Assembly (NCBI GenBank): GCA_034422075.1
Contig: DAOUJX010000036.1
Span: 1 to 55,555 of the forward strand
DNA length: 55,555 bases
Source: S34-282 sp034422075
Lineage (GTDB): Bacteria; Chloroflexota; Dehalococcoidia; Lucifugimonadales; Australimonadaceae
Direction: 5' to 3'
Made by a program: the position numbers and the translations under genes. Below the pieces are notes generated by a model. The model saw only the letters and a program-made list of their open reading frames with translations. It did not search any database and was not told the DNA's origin. This document shows positions 42,908-50,781 of this stretch, in pieces. The stretch's first letter is position 1. Each line of letters opens with the position of its first letter.

Positions 42908-43285
42908 CTACTTCCTTACGCGCTTCTTTCCAGCAATCGCGCGGCGGGAGCCCCGCTTGGTCCGCGCGTTGGTCTTGGTCCGCTGGCCGCGCACCGGCAA
43001 CTGCCTTCGGTGCCGCAGCCCCCTGTACGTGCCGATGTCGATCAGACGGCGAATGTTGTCGTTCACTTCGCGGTGCAGGTCACCCTCGACCACATACTCA
43101 CGATCGACGAGCTCGCGGATGCGTCCCAACTGTTCGTCGTTGAGCTCGTGGACTCTGGGATTCCCCTCGATGCCGGCGCTCGACGCGATGGCGCGTGCCC
43201 GCGTGGGGCCGATGCCGTAGATGCTCCGGAGGGCGATCTCGACGCGCTTGTTGTCCGGGACGTCGACGTTTGCTACGCGTGCCAT
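42908..43285 (-). CDS. rpsM: Small ribosomal subunit protein S13
   Basis: 30S head protein contacting tRNA and the 50S subunit. The 125-residue product has MARVANVDVPDNKRVEIALR, YGIGPTRARAI, DIGTYRGLRHRRQLPVRGQ and the TNARTKRG motif with a lysine-rich end. Standard length. Confidence 0.98.
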   Translation of the reverse strand: MARVANVDVPDNKRVEIALRSIYGIGPTRARAIASSAGIEGNPRVHELNDEQLGRIRELVDREYVVEGDLHREVNDNIRRLIDIGTYRGLRHRRQLPVRGQRTKTNARTKRGSRRAIAGKKRVRK

Positions 43286-43289
43286 CTCT

Positions 43290-43403
43290 CTACCCCTGCC
43301 TCTGTGAGTGTCGCGGATTCGAACAGACGACGCGGACGGTCCGGCCTCGACGGATAATGCGGCACTTGTCGCAGCGCGGCTTCACTGATGCATGTACCTT
43401 CAT
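43290..43403 (-). CDS. rpmJ: Large ribosomal subunit protein L36
   Basis: A 37-codon gene between infA and rpsM that is too short for most automatic callers. The product reads MKVHASVKPRCDKCRIIRRG and continues to NPRHSQRQG. Zinc ligands Cys11, Cys14, Cys27 and His32 are all present, so this is the zinc-binding form. AGGGCGGA lies just before the ATG. Order infA-rpmJ-rpsM is conventional. Confidence 0.95.
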   Translation of the reverse strand: MKVHASVKPRCDKCRIIRRGRTVRVVCSNPRHSQRQG

Positions 43404-43438
43404 TCCGCCCTCCGAATCCTCTTCTCTTCAGCCGTCCC

Positions 43439-43657
43439 CTACCGGAACCGGTAGGTGATTCGGCCCCTCGCCAAGTCGTAGGGCGACAGCTCCACGAGTA
43501 CCCTGTCCCCCGGCAGAACGCGGATGAAGTGCATCCGCATCTTGCCGGAGACGTGGGCCAAGACCTCGTGGCCGTTGCCGAGCTCAACCTTGAAGGCCGC
43601 GTTCGGCAACGCTTCGGTGACCGTCGCCTCGACTTCTATCGTATCCTTCTTCGCCAT
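43439..43657 (-). CDS. infA: Translation initiation factor IF-1
   Basis: OB-fold factor that occupies the A site during initiation. The 72-residue product has AKKDTIEVEATVTEALPNAAF, HVSGKMRMHFIRVLPGDRVLVELSPYDL (in parts) and the end RGRITYRFR, all standard. The ATG at 43657 matches the family start; it follows the map stop by 11 nt. Confidence 0.97.
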   Translation of the reverse strand: MAKKDTIEVEATVTEALPNAAFKVELGNGHEVLAHVSGKMRMHFIRVLPGDRVLVELSPYDLARGRITYRFR

Positions 43658-43668
43658 TCGCCTAGGCG

Positions 43669-44484
43669 CTACTCCACCCGCGTCGTCACGATTGGCACGC
43701 CGTCGGTAACGAGCACCGTATGCTCGAAGTGCACCGACGGGCTGCCGTCCAGCGTGACCACCGTCCATTCGTCGTCGAGCACCGCCGTCTCGTCTCCTCC
43801 CAGGTTGACCATCGGCTCGATCGCAAGCGCCATGCCCTGCCTTATCAGCGGGCCGCGCCCCGCGGGGCCAAAATTGGGGACGGAGGGCTGCTCGTGGAGC
43901 TGCCGCCCGATGCCATGGCCCACGTACTCACGGACGATTCCGTAATCGCCCTGCGCCTCGATGTAGGTCGCGATAGCGTTGGACACGTCGCCGATGCGGT
44001 TGCCGGCGCGCGCGGCCTCGATGCCGGCGTACAGGCTCCCCTCACCGACCTCCAACAGGCGCTTCAGTCGCTGCGGCACATTGCCGACGCCGACCGTGAT
44101 GGCGGCATCGCCGTACAGGCCGCCGACGATTGCCCCGAGGTCGAGGCTCACAAGGTCGCCGTCTCTTATCACTCTGCCGCCCGGGATGCCATGGACGATC
44201 TCTTCGTTGACCGAGACGCACAGGGTCGCCGGAAAGCCATGGTACCCCTTGAACGCTGGAACGCCGCCGAGGCTCCGTATCTCGCGCTCGGCAATCGCAT
44301 CGAGGTCGCGGGTCGTCATGCCGGGGGCGACTGCGGCCCGCAAAACGAGATGCGTCTTGCCGACAATTTGGCCGGCTTCCCACATCAGGTCCAGCTCGGC
44401 TTGTGTCTTCACCGTAGCGTCGTTGCCCGAGGAGGCGAGTGCCGCTGCGGAAGCTGCGCCGGTTGTGTTGCGTTCTATGCTCAT
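43669..44484 (-). CDS. map: Methionine aminopeptidase, type I
   Basis: Removes the initiator methionine from new proteins. The 271-residue product contains the metal ligands in VSLDLGAIVGGLYGD, YVGHGIG, LAIEPMVN and HFEHTVLV. About 25 residues of polar, non-conserved sequence (SIERNTTGAASAAALASSG) precede the first catalytic-domain helix, longer than the E. coli enzyme. AGGG is 7 nt before the ATG at 44484. Neighbours adk and infA are the usual ones. Confidence 0.95.
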   Translation of the reverse strand: MSIERNTTGAASAAALASSGNDATVKTQAELDLMWEAGQIVGKTHLVLRAAVAPGMTTRDLDAIAEREIRSLGGVPAFKGYHGFPATLCVSVNEEIVHGIPGGRVIRDGDLVSLDLGAIVGGLYGDAAITVGVGNVPQRLKRLLEVGEGSLYAGIEAARAGNRIGDVSNAIATYIEAQGDYGIVREYVGHGIGRQLHEQPSVPNFGPAGRGPLIRQGMALAIEPMVNLGGDETAVLDDEWTVVTLDGSPSVHFEHTVLVTDGVPIVTTRVE

Positions 44485-44500
44485 GGTCAACCCTGTAATT

Positions 44501-45079
44501 TTACCCCAACGGCTGCGCATCACCAACCGCGGCGAGCAGGTCATCCGTCACGCCCTCGATGGATTGGTCGCCGTTCACGCGCCGCAGCTTACCCTGACCC
44601 TCGTAGAAATCGACGAGCGGGGCAGTCTGCGTCTCGTACGTCTCAAGGCGCGCCTCAATCACGTCAGGCGAATCGTCGGCACGCCCCTCGTCCTCCGCCC
44701 TGCCGAGCAGACGGCGGCGGATTTCATCGTAGTCGCACTCGATGAGCAGCGCGAGGTCGATGTGCGCGCCCTCCGCACCCAGCGCCGCGTCGAGCGCGTT
44801 CGCTTGCACCACGGTGCGCGGGAAGCCGTCCAGCACGACCCCCTTGCTCGCGTCGGGCTCGGCGCAACGCTCCAAGACCATGCGGATGGTGACGTCGTCC
44901 GGCACCAGTTCGCCCTTGTTCATGTAGCCCTTGGCCAGCAGACCGAGTTCCGTGCCTTCGGAGAGGTGCTTCCGGAACAGGTCGCCAGAGGCGACGTGCG
45001 CGGCAGACATCTCGCCAGCCACACGCTTGGCCTGCGTGCCTTTGCCTGCTCCAGGTGGGCCGAGAAGGATGATGTTCAT
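44501..45079 (-). CDS. adk: Adenylate kinase
   Basis: Interconverts ATP+AMP and 2 ADP. The 192-residue product has the P-loop GPPGAGKGTQ (residues 7-16), the AMP-binding GFPRT, and a short LID (RRLLGRAEDEGRADDSPDV) without the zinc-binding Cys cluster, so it is the short-LID form. The ATG is 2 nt after the secY stop with a weak ribosome site, suggesting coupling to secY. Confidence 0.96.
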   Translation of the reverse strand: MNIILLGPPGAGKGTQAKRVAGEMSAAHVASGDLFRKHLSEGTELGLLAKGYMNKGELVPDDVTIRMVLERCAEPDASKGVVLDGFPRTVVQANALDAALGAEGAHIDLALLIECDYDEIRRRLLGRAEDEGRADDSPDVIEARLETYETQTAPLVDFYEGQGKLRRVNGDQSIEGVTDDLLAAVGDAQPLG

Positions 45080-45081
45080 AG

Positions 45082-46425
45082 CTAGCGCAAGAACCCCTCG
45101 TAGCTGCGCATGAGGAGCTGGGCCTCCAATTGGCGCATGGTGTCGAGTGCAACTGAGACCATGATGAGTAGGCTCGTGCTGCTGAGCGTCAGCGCCTGCA
45201 CATTCGTAAGGCTCGTGATGAAGAAGGGCGAGATGGCAACCACGCCAAGGAAGATTGCGCCGCCCCAGGTTATGCGCAGCATGACTCGGTTCAGGTACTG
45301 CTGCGTGGGCGGCCCTGGCCGTATGCCAGGGATGAAGCCGCCGTTGCGCTGCAGGTTCTCCGCCAACTGCTGCTGCTGGAAGGTCACGATGGTGTAGAAG
45401 AAGGTAAAGATGATGACCAGGACAAAGACGGCCAGCCAGTACCAAATAGACGTCGGCGACAGCGTCGACGCAATGAAGAGGCCCGCGCGAGAGAGGAAGG
45501 CGTCGCTGGCGGGGTTGGCAAAGTACTGAGCAACGGTGCCCGGCAGAATCATGAGGCTGAACGCAAAGATGAGCGGAATCATGCCGGCGGAGTTGACCCG
45601 CAACGGAAGGAAGGTGGAACCGGACTGCCTATACATCCGCCCTTGGCGAAAGACGCTGCGCCCGTACTGGACGGGAAGCCGCCGCTGCGCCTCGTTGAAG
45701 AGCACGATGACGTAGATGAGGACGACGGCGAAGGCAAGGAAGAGGAGCAGTCCGCCCACGTTGTCGCGCGCCAGGAACCCTTGCCCCAACAGCGAAGGGA
45801 GGCTGGCGACGATACCAGCAAAGATGATGAGCGAAATGCCGTTGCCGATACCCCGCTCCGTCACCAGCTCGCCGAGCCAGATGAGAAACATCGTGCCGCC
45901 GACGAATGCGATGATGATGGTGATGGTGTCGAAAGAGCCCGCGCCCGTCAGCCCTATGCCGTGCGTAAAGATGCCGGAGCGCGAAAAGAGCAGCAACTGC
46001 CCGTACCCCGACGCAAATGCGATAGGAACGGTGATCCAGTGGGTTATCTGATTGATGCGCTGGCGGCCCGACTCACCCTCGCGCGCCAGCTCCTGCAAGC
46101 GCGGAATGACCGGCGTTAGTATCTGCATCACGATGCTGGACGTGATGTAGGGGTAAACGCCGAGCGCCACGATGCTCAGGTTCCGTAGACCGCCGCCCGA
46201 GAACAGGTCGAAGAAGGCAACCAAGTCGTTGCCCTCGAACAGCGTTCCGAGCTGGGAGCGGTCAACCCCCGGGACGGGGACGTGTGCGAGCAGCCGGAAG
46301 ATAACGAGCGCGCCGATGGTGAAGAGGATGCGCCCCCGAAGATCGGGGGTGCGGAAGGCGTCGATCATCGCCTGAAGGAGAGCCGGACGCCCCGGAGCTT
46401 GCCGCTGTGCGGCCTGCGCGCGCAT
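45082..46425 (-). CDS. secY: Protein translocase subunit SecY
   Basis: Central channel of the Sec export system. The 447-residue product has ten predicted membrane helices and the family signatures VPVPGVDRSQL, GVYPYITSSIVMQIL, LAREGESGRQRINQITHW and the C-terminal IRPGPPTQQYLNRVMLRITW cytoplasmic loop. Starts 2 nt after rplO. SecE and SecG are not in this window. Confidence 0.97.
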   Translation of the reverse strand: MRAQAAQRQAPGRPALLQAMIDAFRTPDLRGRILFTIGALVIFRLLAHVPVPGVDRSQLGTLFEGNDLVAFFDLFSGGGLRNLSIVALGVYPYITSSIVMQILTPVIPRLQELAREGESGRQRINQITHWITVPIAFASGYGQLLLFSRSGIFTHGIGLTGAGSFDTITIIIAFVGGTMFLIWLGELVTERGIGNGISLIIFAGIVASLPSLLGQGFLARDNVGGLLLFLAFAVVLIYVIVLFNEAQRRLPVQYGRSVFRQGRMYRQSGSTFLPLRVNSAGMIPLIFAFSLMILPGTVAQYFANPASDAFLSRAGLFIASTLSPTSIWYWLAVFVLVIIFTFFYTIVTFQQQQLAENLQRNGGFIPGIRPGPPTQQYLNRVMLRITWGGAIFLGVVAISPFFITSLTNVQALTLSSTSLLIMVSVALDTMRQLEAQLLMRSYEGFLR

Positions 46426-46427
46426 GA

Positions 46428-46874
46428 CTACGCCTGCTCAGCCTCAACGGCGCCGCCCGCAGCCTCGATCTTGGCTTGCGCCGCTTTCGACACGGCTATG
46501 CCCGACACTCGAAAGGCGCGCGTCACCTCGCCTCTCCCAAGCAGCTTGGCGCGCTGCTTGCCGCGGATGATGCGGTGCTGCGCAAGCACCGCGGGCGTCA
46601 GCTCCGACACCTCGTCCGGGAGCCTGCTGAGGACGGAGAGGTTCACGGGTTGGTGCTCGACCCGGAACATGTTCTTGAAGCCGCGCAGCATGGGCAGGCC
46701 CTTGGCCTGGGGGTTCTGTCCGCCTTCGAAGCCTGGCCGGACGCCGCCGCCCGAGCGCGACTTCTGGCCCTTCAACCCACGACCCGAGTAGGTGCCGGAG
46801 CCGGAACCGTCGCCGCGCCCTACCCGCTTGCGCTGCTTGCGTGGATGCGTCGGCTTGACCTGGTGCGCCTGCAT
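46428..46874 (-). CDS. rplO: Large ribosomal subunit protein L15
   Basis: 50S assembly protein. The 148-residue product has the Gly/Arg-rich N-terminus (RKRVGRGDGSGSGTYSGRG, KGQKSRSGGGVRPGFEGGQ) and the C-terminal SKAAQAKIEAAGGAVE. Standard length and position just upstream of secY. Confidence 0.97.
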   Translation of the reverse strand: MQAHQVKPTHPRKQRKRVGRGDGSGSGTYSGRGLKGQKSRSGGGVRPGFEGGQNPQAKGLPMLRGFKNMFRVEHQPVNLSVLSRLPDEVSELTPAVLAQHRIIRGKQRAKLLGRGEVTRAFRVSGIAVSKAAQAKIEAAGGAVEAEQA

Positions 46875-46876
46875 GG

Positions 46877-47071
46877 CTACGCGTCTCCTTCTTCGGCGGG
46901 CTCGACCGTGACCAGATGGCGCACTCGATGGAGCATGCCCCGAATCGTCGGCGAGTCTTCGCGCTCCACCACCTGGTGAAGGCGGCGTAGGCCGAGCGCA
47001 CGGATGGTCGCGCGCTGGTCGCGTCCCGCGCCGATCTGGCTCTTGCTCCAGCGGATGCGCAGCTTACTCAT
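46877..47071 (-). CDS. rpmD: Large ribosomal subunit protein L30
   Basis: Small 50S protein of 64 residues: KLRIRWSKSQIGAGRDQRATI, ALGLRRLHQVVEREDSPTIRGM and HLVTVE. The ATG at 47071 overlaps the end of rpsE by 8 nt. Upstream in-frame codons belong to rpsE in another frame. Confidence 0.95.
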   Translation of the reverse strand: MSKLRIRWSKSQIGAGRDQRATIRALGLRRLHQVVEREDSPTIRGMLHRVRHLVTVEPAEEGDA

Positions 47072-47834
47072 CCTCGCTCTCGTCATCGTACTCGGGAGCC
47101 TCATCGGCGGACGCTTCGGTGACCGGCTCCTCGGTGGCAGGCTCGCCCGAAGCGGGTTCGTCTACAACCGGCTCGTCCGCAACTGCGGCAGGGTCGGCAG
47201 CGCTATCCGCTGGCGCAACAGCCTCCTCTGGCGCGGGCGTTGGGGCCGTGGGAGCGACCGCGCGGGCGGAACGCCCGTCCTGCCGTTGGCGTCCTCGCGC
47301 GGCCTCTTCACGCGGAGGCCGCTCGCGAAGCTGGGCGGCCGCACGCTCGGCGGCGAGTATCTCGTCGGAGAGCGGCGTGTGCTCGCCTTGCAATTGCTGG
47401 AGGCCCTGGATAGTGGCCCGAACGATGTTAATGGGGTTGCGGCTGCCGAGCGCCTTGGCGACGACGTCGCGGACGCCCGCTGCCTCCATGACCGCGCGGA
47501 CTGCGCCTCCCGCGATGATACCCGCGCCGGCAGTCGCAGGCTTGATGACCACCTTGGACGCGCCAAACTTGCTGTGGACGATGTGGTGGACGGTGCTTCC
47601 GTTGAGGGGAAACTGAACCATGTCCTTGCGCGCCATGTTTGCGCCGTTGCGTACAGCGTCCGGAACGGCCTGGCCCTTGCCAAGCGCCGCGCCAACCATT
47701 CCCTTGCGATCGCCGACGACGACCATGGCATTGAAGCGCAGGTTCCTGCCGCCTTTCACGACCTTGGCCACACGCCGGATGTGGACGACGCGCTCTTCCA
47801 GATCGCTGCCTTCAGCTGGCCTGCGGTCGGACAT
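47064..47834 (-). CDS. rpsE: Small ribosomal subunit protein S5 with acidic C-terminal extension
   Basis: Residues 1-170 are a full S5 (VVKGGRNLRFNAMVVVGDRKGMVGAALGKG, the VPDAVRNGANMARKDMV loop, GSRNPINIVRATIQGL), which takes part in decoding fidelity. Residues about 171-256 form a tail absent from canonical S5: a basic start (RERPPREEAARGRQRQDGR) and then a Pro/Ala/Glu/Val section ending in DDESEDE. The ATG at 47834 lacks a good ribosome site; a TTG at 47846, overlapping the L18 stop and 9 nt after GGAGGG, is an alternative start. Confidence 0.94.
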   Translation of the reverse strand: MSDRRPAEGSDLEERVVHIRRVAKVVKGGRNLRFNAMVVVGDRKGMVGAALGKGQAVPDAVRNGANMARKDMVQFPLNGSTVHHIVHSKFGASKVVIKPATAGAGIIAGGAVRAVMEAAGVRDVVAKALGSRNPINIVRATIQGLQQLQGEHTPLSDEILAAERAAAQLRERPPREEAARGRQRQDGRSARAVAPTAPTPAPEEAVAPADSAADPAAVADEPVVDEPASGEPATEEPVTEASADEAPEYDDESEDE

Positions 47835-47842
47835 TGACGTGG

Positions 47843-48196
47843 TCAAAAGGTCAGCCCTCCCTCTCGAGCTCCTTCGGCCACTTCCTTGACGCGGCCGTGG
47901 TACTTGTATCCTCCGCGGTCGAAGACGACCGACAGCACACCCTTGCCCTTCGCACGGTCTGCGACGAGCTTGCCAACCTCGCGCGCCGCCTCGGCCTTCG
48001 TGGCCTTGGCCGTGAACTCGCGCGTGCTGGCGGCAGCGAGCGTATGGCCGGCGCCGTCGTCGATGACCTGCGCATAGGTGTGGCGGGCTGAGCGAAAGAC
48101 GTTGAGCCGCGGGCGCTCGAGCGTGCCGGTCACCGTCTGTCGCAGCCGCCGGTGCCGTGCGCGGCGCGCGGCCCATGGGTTCTTGATGCGCGCCAT
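47843..48196 (-). CDS. rplR: Large ribosomal subunit protein L18
   Basis: 5S rRNA-binding protein. The 117-residue product has ARRARHRRLRQTVTGTLERPRLNVFRS (in parts), HTYAQVIDDGAGHTLAAAST and the C-terminal FDRGGYKYHGRVKEVAEGAREGG. Standard, without extension. Confidence 0.97.
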   Translation of the reverse strand: MARIKNPWAARRARHRRLRQTVTGTLERPRLNVFRSARHTYAQVIDDGAGHTLAAASTREFTAKATKAEAAREVGKLVADRAKGKGVLSVVFDRGGYKYHGRVKEVAEGAREGGLTF

Positions 48197-48739
48197 CTAG
48201 CCTGCCCTTCCCGCAGCCGACTTGCCGGGCTTCAACTTGATTTGCTCGCCTCGGTAGCGGACGCCCTTGCCTTTGTACGAGTCCGGTGGGCGTAGCCGCC
48301 TGATCCGCGCGGCCTGCTCGCCCACAATCTGCTTATCTATCCCGCGAACGTGGACGACGTTGTTGCCTTCCACCTCGAGCGTTACGCCCTCCAGCGGCTC
48401 CACGACGACCGGGTGGCTGAACCCAAGCTGCAGGTTGACGCCTTGCCCCACCTGCTGCACGCGATAGCCGACGAGTTCGAGCGTCTTGGTGAAACCCTCG
48501 CTGACGCCGGTGACCATGTTGGCCACGAGCGCCCGCATCAGCCCGTGCAAGGCGCGGTGCTTGCGCTGGTCAGACGCTCGCTCTACGAGCACGACGCCCC
48601 CGTCTATCCGCAGCGACACGTCGGGGTGGAGCGCTTGCGTCAGCGCACCCTGGCTCCCGCTGACTCGAATCTGGCCGTCAGCCACCTCGACGGTAACACC
48701 GGAGGGGAGCGGTATGGGCTTCTTTCCTACTCGCGACAT
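48197..48739 (-). CDS. rplF: Large ribosomal subunit protein L6
   Basis: 50S protein near the factor-binding site. The 180-residue product starts MSRVGKKPIPLPSGVTV, contains the VGYRVQQVGQGVNLQLGFSHPV repeat domain and ends with the signature RRLRPPDSYKGKGVRYRGEQI. No extension; starts 4 nt after rpsH. Confidence 0.98.
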   Translation of the reverse strand: MSRVGKKPIPLPSGVTVEVADGQIRVSGSQGALTQALHPDVSLRIDGGVVLVERASDQRKHRALHGLMRALVANMVTGVSEGFTKTLELVGYRVQQVGQGVNLQLGFSHPVVVEPLEGVTLEVEGNNVVHVRGIDKQIVGEQAARIRRLRPPDSYKGKGVRYRGEQIKLKPGKSAAGRAG

Positions 48740-48743
48740 AGCC

Positions 48744-49139
48744 TCACCACACGTAGGCCCACAGCTCGCCGCCGAGGCCCTGGCGCCACGCCTCTCTGCC
48801 CGTCATGACCCCCTTTGAGGTCGACACGATCGAGATGCCGACGCCGCCGTATGCCCGGGGAATCTCCTTCTTCTGCAAGGTGACGCGCAAGCCCGGACGG
48901 CTGACGCGCTTGAGCCCCCTTATCGCAGGCTCGCGGTCAGCGTACTTGAGCGTCAGCTTGACGCGGTCCTGCGGCTGCTTGCGCTCAACCTCAAAGTCCT
49001 CGATGTAGCCCTCGCGCTTGAGGATGTCCGCCACGGCGACGATGGCCTTGGAGGACGGCATCTCTAGCGATGGGTGGCTGACCATCTGGGCGTTCCTGAT
49101 GCGCGCCAGCATGTCGGCGATGGGGTCGGTCACGGGCAT
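48744..49139 (-). CDS. rpsH: Small ribosomal subunit protein S8
   Basis: 16S rRNA central-domain binding protein. The 131-residue product has TDPIADMLARIRNAQMVSHP, KRVSRPGLRVTLQKKEIPRA and the C-terminal GVGISIVSTSKGVMTGREAW. The ATG at 49139 matches the family start; upstream codons overlap rpsN. Confidence 0.97.
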   Translation of the reverse strand: MPVTDPIADMLARIRNAQMVSHPSLEMPSSKAIVAVADILKREGYIEDFEVERKQPQDRVKLTLKYADREPAIRGLKRVSRPGLRVTLQKKEIPRAYGGVGISIVSTSKGVMTGREAWRQGLGGELWAYVW

Positions 49140-49152
49140 CTGCTCTCTACTC

Positions 49153-49338
49153 CTACCAACTCGCCTTGCGGACGCCTGGCAACTGACCCAGGAGCGCAAG
49201 CTCCCTGAAGCAGATGCGGCACAGGCCGAACTGCCGGATATAGGCGCGGGGACGCCCGCACCGCTCGCAGCGATTCATCCGCCGCGCGGAGAACTTTGGC
49301 GTCCGCAGCCACTTCGCTATTTTGCTCTTCTTGGCCAA
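49153..49338 (-). CDS. rpsN: Small ribosomal subunit protein S14, zinc-binding type
   Basis: A 61-residue S14 of the short zinc type: Cys24, Cys27, Cys40 and Cys43 in CERCGRPRAYIRQFGLCRIC form the site. The end GVRKASW is standard. The start codon is TTG, with GGAGG 4 nt upstream. Order rplE-rpsN-rpsH is normal. Confidence 0.96.
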   Translation of the reverse strand: MAKKSKIAKWLRTPKFSARRMNRCERCGRPRAYIRQFGLCRICFRELALLGQLPGVRKASW

Positions 49339-49352
49339 TGCTCCTCCTGGCG

Positions 49353-50090
49353 CTAGCGCCCCTGTCCTTCACGCGCGAACGGCATGCCTATCAACTCCAA
49401 CAGGCGGAAGCCCTCCTGGTCGGTCCGCGCCGTCGTCCCGATGACCACTTGCATGCCCCGCGGACGGTCGATCGAGCCGTACTCCAACTCTGGAAAGATG
49501 CTCTGCTCACGCAGTCCCAACGAGTAGTTGCCCCGGCCATCGAAAGCGGTGCGCGGGACGCCCCGAAAGTCGCGGATACGCGGTAGCGTGACGTTCAGCA
49601 ATCGATCCAGAAACTCGTACATGCGCCGGCCGCGCAACGTCACCATGCAGCCGATGGACATCCCCTCTCGCACCTTGAACCCGGCGATGGACCTGCGCGC
49701 CTTGGTAATGACCGGGCGCTGTCCGGTGATGCGCGCCAACTGCTCCGGCGCCGTCTCGAGGGCGCGGCCGTTGGTGAGCGCCTCGCCGAGCCCCATGTTG
49801 ACGATTACCTTCTCGAACGCGGGGGCCTGCATGGGGCTCTGGTACTCGAACTCGCGGATGAGCGTGTCGCGAATCTCGTCGTAGTAGCGTTGCTCCAGCC
49901 GAGGGCGCACCCTGCTCGGAGCCGCCGCCGTGCGGCGGGAGCGGCGAGTGGGGCGCGGGGCCGCGGGCTCAGCGGCAGGCTGCGCACGCGCGCGGCTGCG
50001 GCGCGGACGCGCTGGCTTCGCCTCCGTCGTCTCGGCAGCCGTCCCCTTCGCCTGCTCTTCTGCTTGCTGCGCTTGTTCCTGCTCGCTCAT
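49353..50090 (-). CDS. rplE: Large ribosomal subunit protein L5 with N-terminal extension
   Basis: Residues about 62-245 are a complete L5 (LIREFEYQSPMQAPAFEKVIVNMGLGEA, RSIAGFKVREGMSIGCMVTLRG, RDFRGVPRTAFDGRGNYSLGL, EFGSID-like EYGSIDRPRGM), which binds 5S rRNA and the P-site tRNA. The first ~61 residues are extra: a Gln/Glu/Ala acidic part (SEQEQAQQAEEQAKG) then an Arg/Ala/Pro basic part. The ATG at 50090 overlaps the rplX stop as ATGA, and no later ATG fits, so the extension is translated unless an internal start is used. Confidence 0.93.
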   Translation of the reverse strand: MSEQEQAQQAEEQAKGTAAETTEAKPARPRRSRARAQPAAEPAAPRPTRRSRRTAAAPSRVRPRLEQRYYDEIRDTLIREFEYQSPMQAPAFEKVIVNMGLGEALTNGRALETAPEQLARITGQRPVITKARRSIAGFKVREGMSIGCMVTLRGRRMYEFLDRLLNVTLPRIRDFRGVPRTAFDGRGNYSLGLREQSIFPELEYGSIDRPRGMQVVIGTTARTDQEGFRLLELIGMPFAREGQGR

Positions 50091-50410
50091 GAGCTCAACT
50101 GGCCCCCACAACGTTTGCAAACACGCGCCTTCGTGCCGTCTTCCAGCGTCTTGACCGCAACCCGCGTCGGGCGGTCGCAGGACGGGCAAACGGGCATGAT
50201 CTTGGAAAGCGGGAGCGGCATCTCCTTGTCGATGATGCCCGCCTGCCGCGCCGTCGTTGCGCCTGCGCGCATGTGGCGTTTCACCCTGTTCACCCCGTCG
50301 ACGAGCGCAATCTCTCCCTTGGCGTCGACCCACTGGACGCTGCCCCGCTTGCCCTTGTCGCGGCCTCGGATGACCTCGACCGTGTCGTCCCGCTTCACTC
50401 GCGCGACCAT
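50087..50410 (-). CDS. rplX: Large ribosomal subunit protein L24
   Basis: Assembly-initiating 50S protein. The 107-residue product has the KOW motif VIRGRDKGKRGSVQWVD, the VNRVKRHMR segment and a zinc-knuckle-like C-terminus with Cys75, Cys78, Cys98 and Cys101 (VCPSC, CKRCGG), found in some bacterial L24 proteins. Overlaps rplE by 4 nt. Confidence 0.97.
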   Translation of the reverse strand: MVARVKRDDTVEVIRGRDKGKRGSVQWVDAKGEIALVDGVNRVKRHMRAGATTARQAGIIDKEMPLPLSKIMPVCPSCDRPTRVAVKTLEDGTKARVCKRCGGQLSS

Positions 50411-50412
50411 CG

Positions 50413-50781
50413 CTAGAGCACCTCCGGCGCAAGCGAGACGATGCGCATGTAGGCCTTGTCGCGCAACTCGCGCGCCACGGGCCCGAATATGCGCGTGCCC
50501 CGCGGCGATTGCGCGTCCGACAGGATGACCGCCGCGTTGTCGTCAAAGCGAATGGTCGAGCCGTCGGGGCGTCGTGTGAGGGCAGTCGTACGAACGACGA
50601 CCGCGCGGACGACGTCACCCTTCTTGACAGCGGCATTGGGCTGCGCCGCCTTCACGGAGGCGACAACGATGTCGCCGACACGCGCATAGCGCCGCCGCGT
50701 GCCGCCCGGGATGTTGAAGCACATGATCTCGCGGGCACCCGAGTTGTCAGCCACGGTGAGCCGGGAGAAGGGCTGGATCAC
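50413..50781 (-). CDS. rplN: Large ribosomal subunit protein L14
   Basis: 50S protein at the subunit interface. The 122-residue product has MIQPFSRLTVADNSGAREIMC, RYARVGDIVVASVKAAQPNAAVKKGDVVRAVVVRT (in parts) and GTRIFGPVARELRDKAYMRIVSLAPEVL. The start is a GTG that overlaps the rpsQ stop as GTGA. Standard length. Confidence 0.98.
   Translation of the reverse strand: MIQPFSRLTVADNSGAREIMCFNIPGGTRRRYARVGDIVVASVKAAQPNAAVKKGDVVRAVVVRTTALTRRPDGSTIRFDDNAAVILSDAQSPRGTRIFGPVARELRDKAYMRIVSLAPEVL

Noticed and set aside
43300..43340. GATTCGAAC resembling a tRNA T-loop
   Set aside because: It lies inside rpmJ, and no acceptor, D-arm or anticodon stem can be drawn around it.
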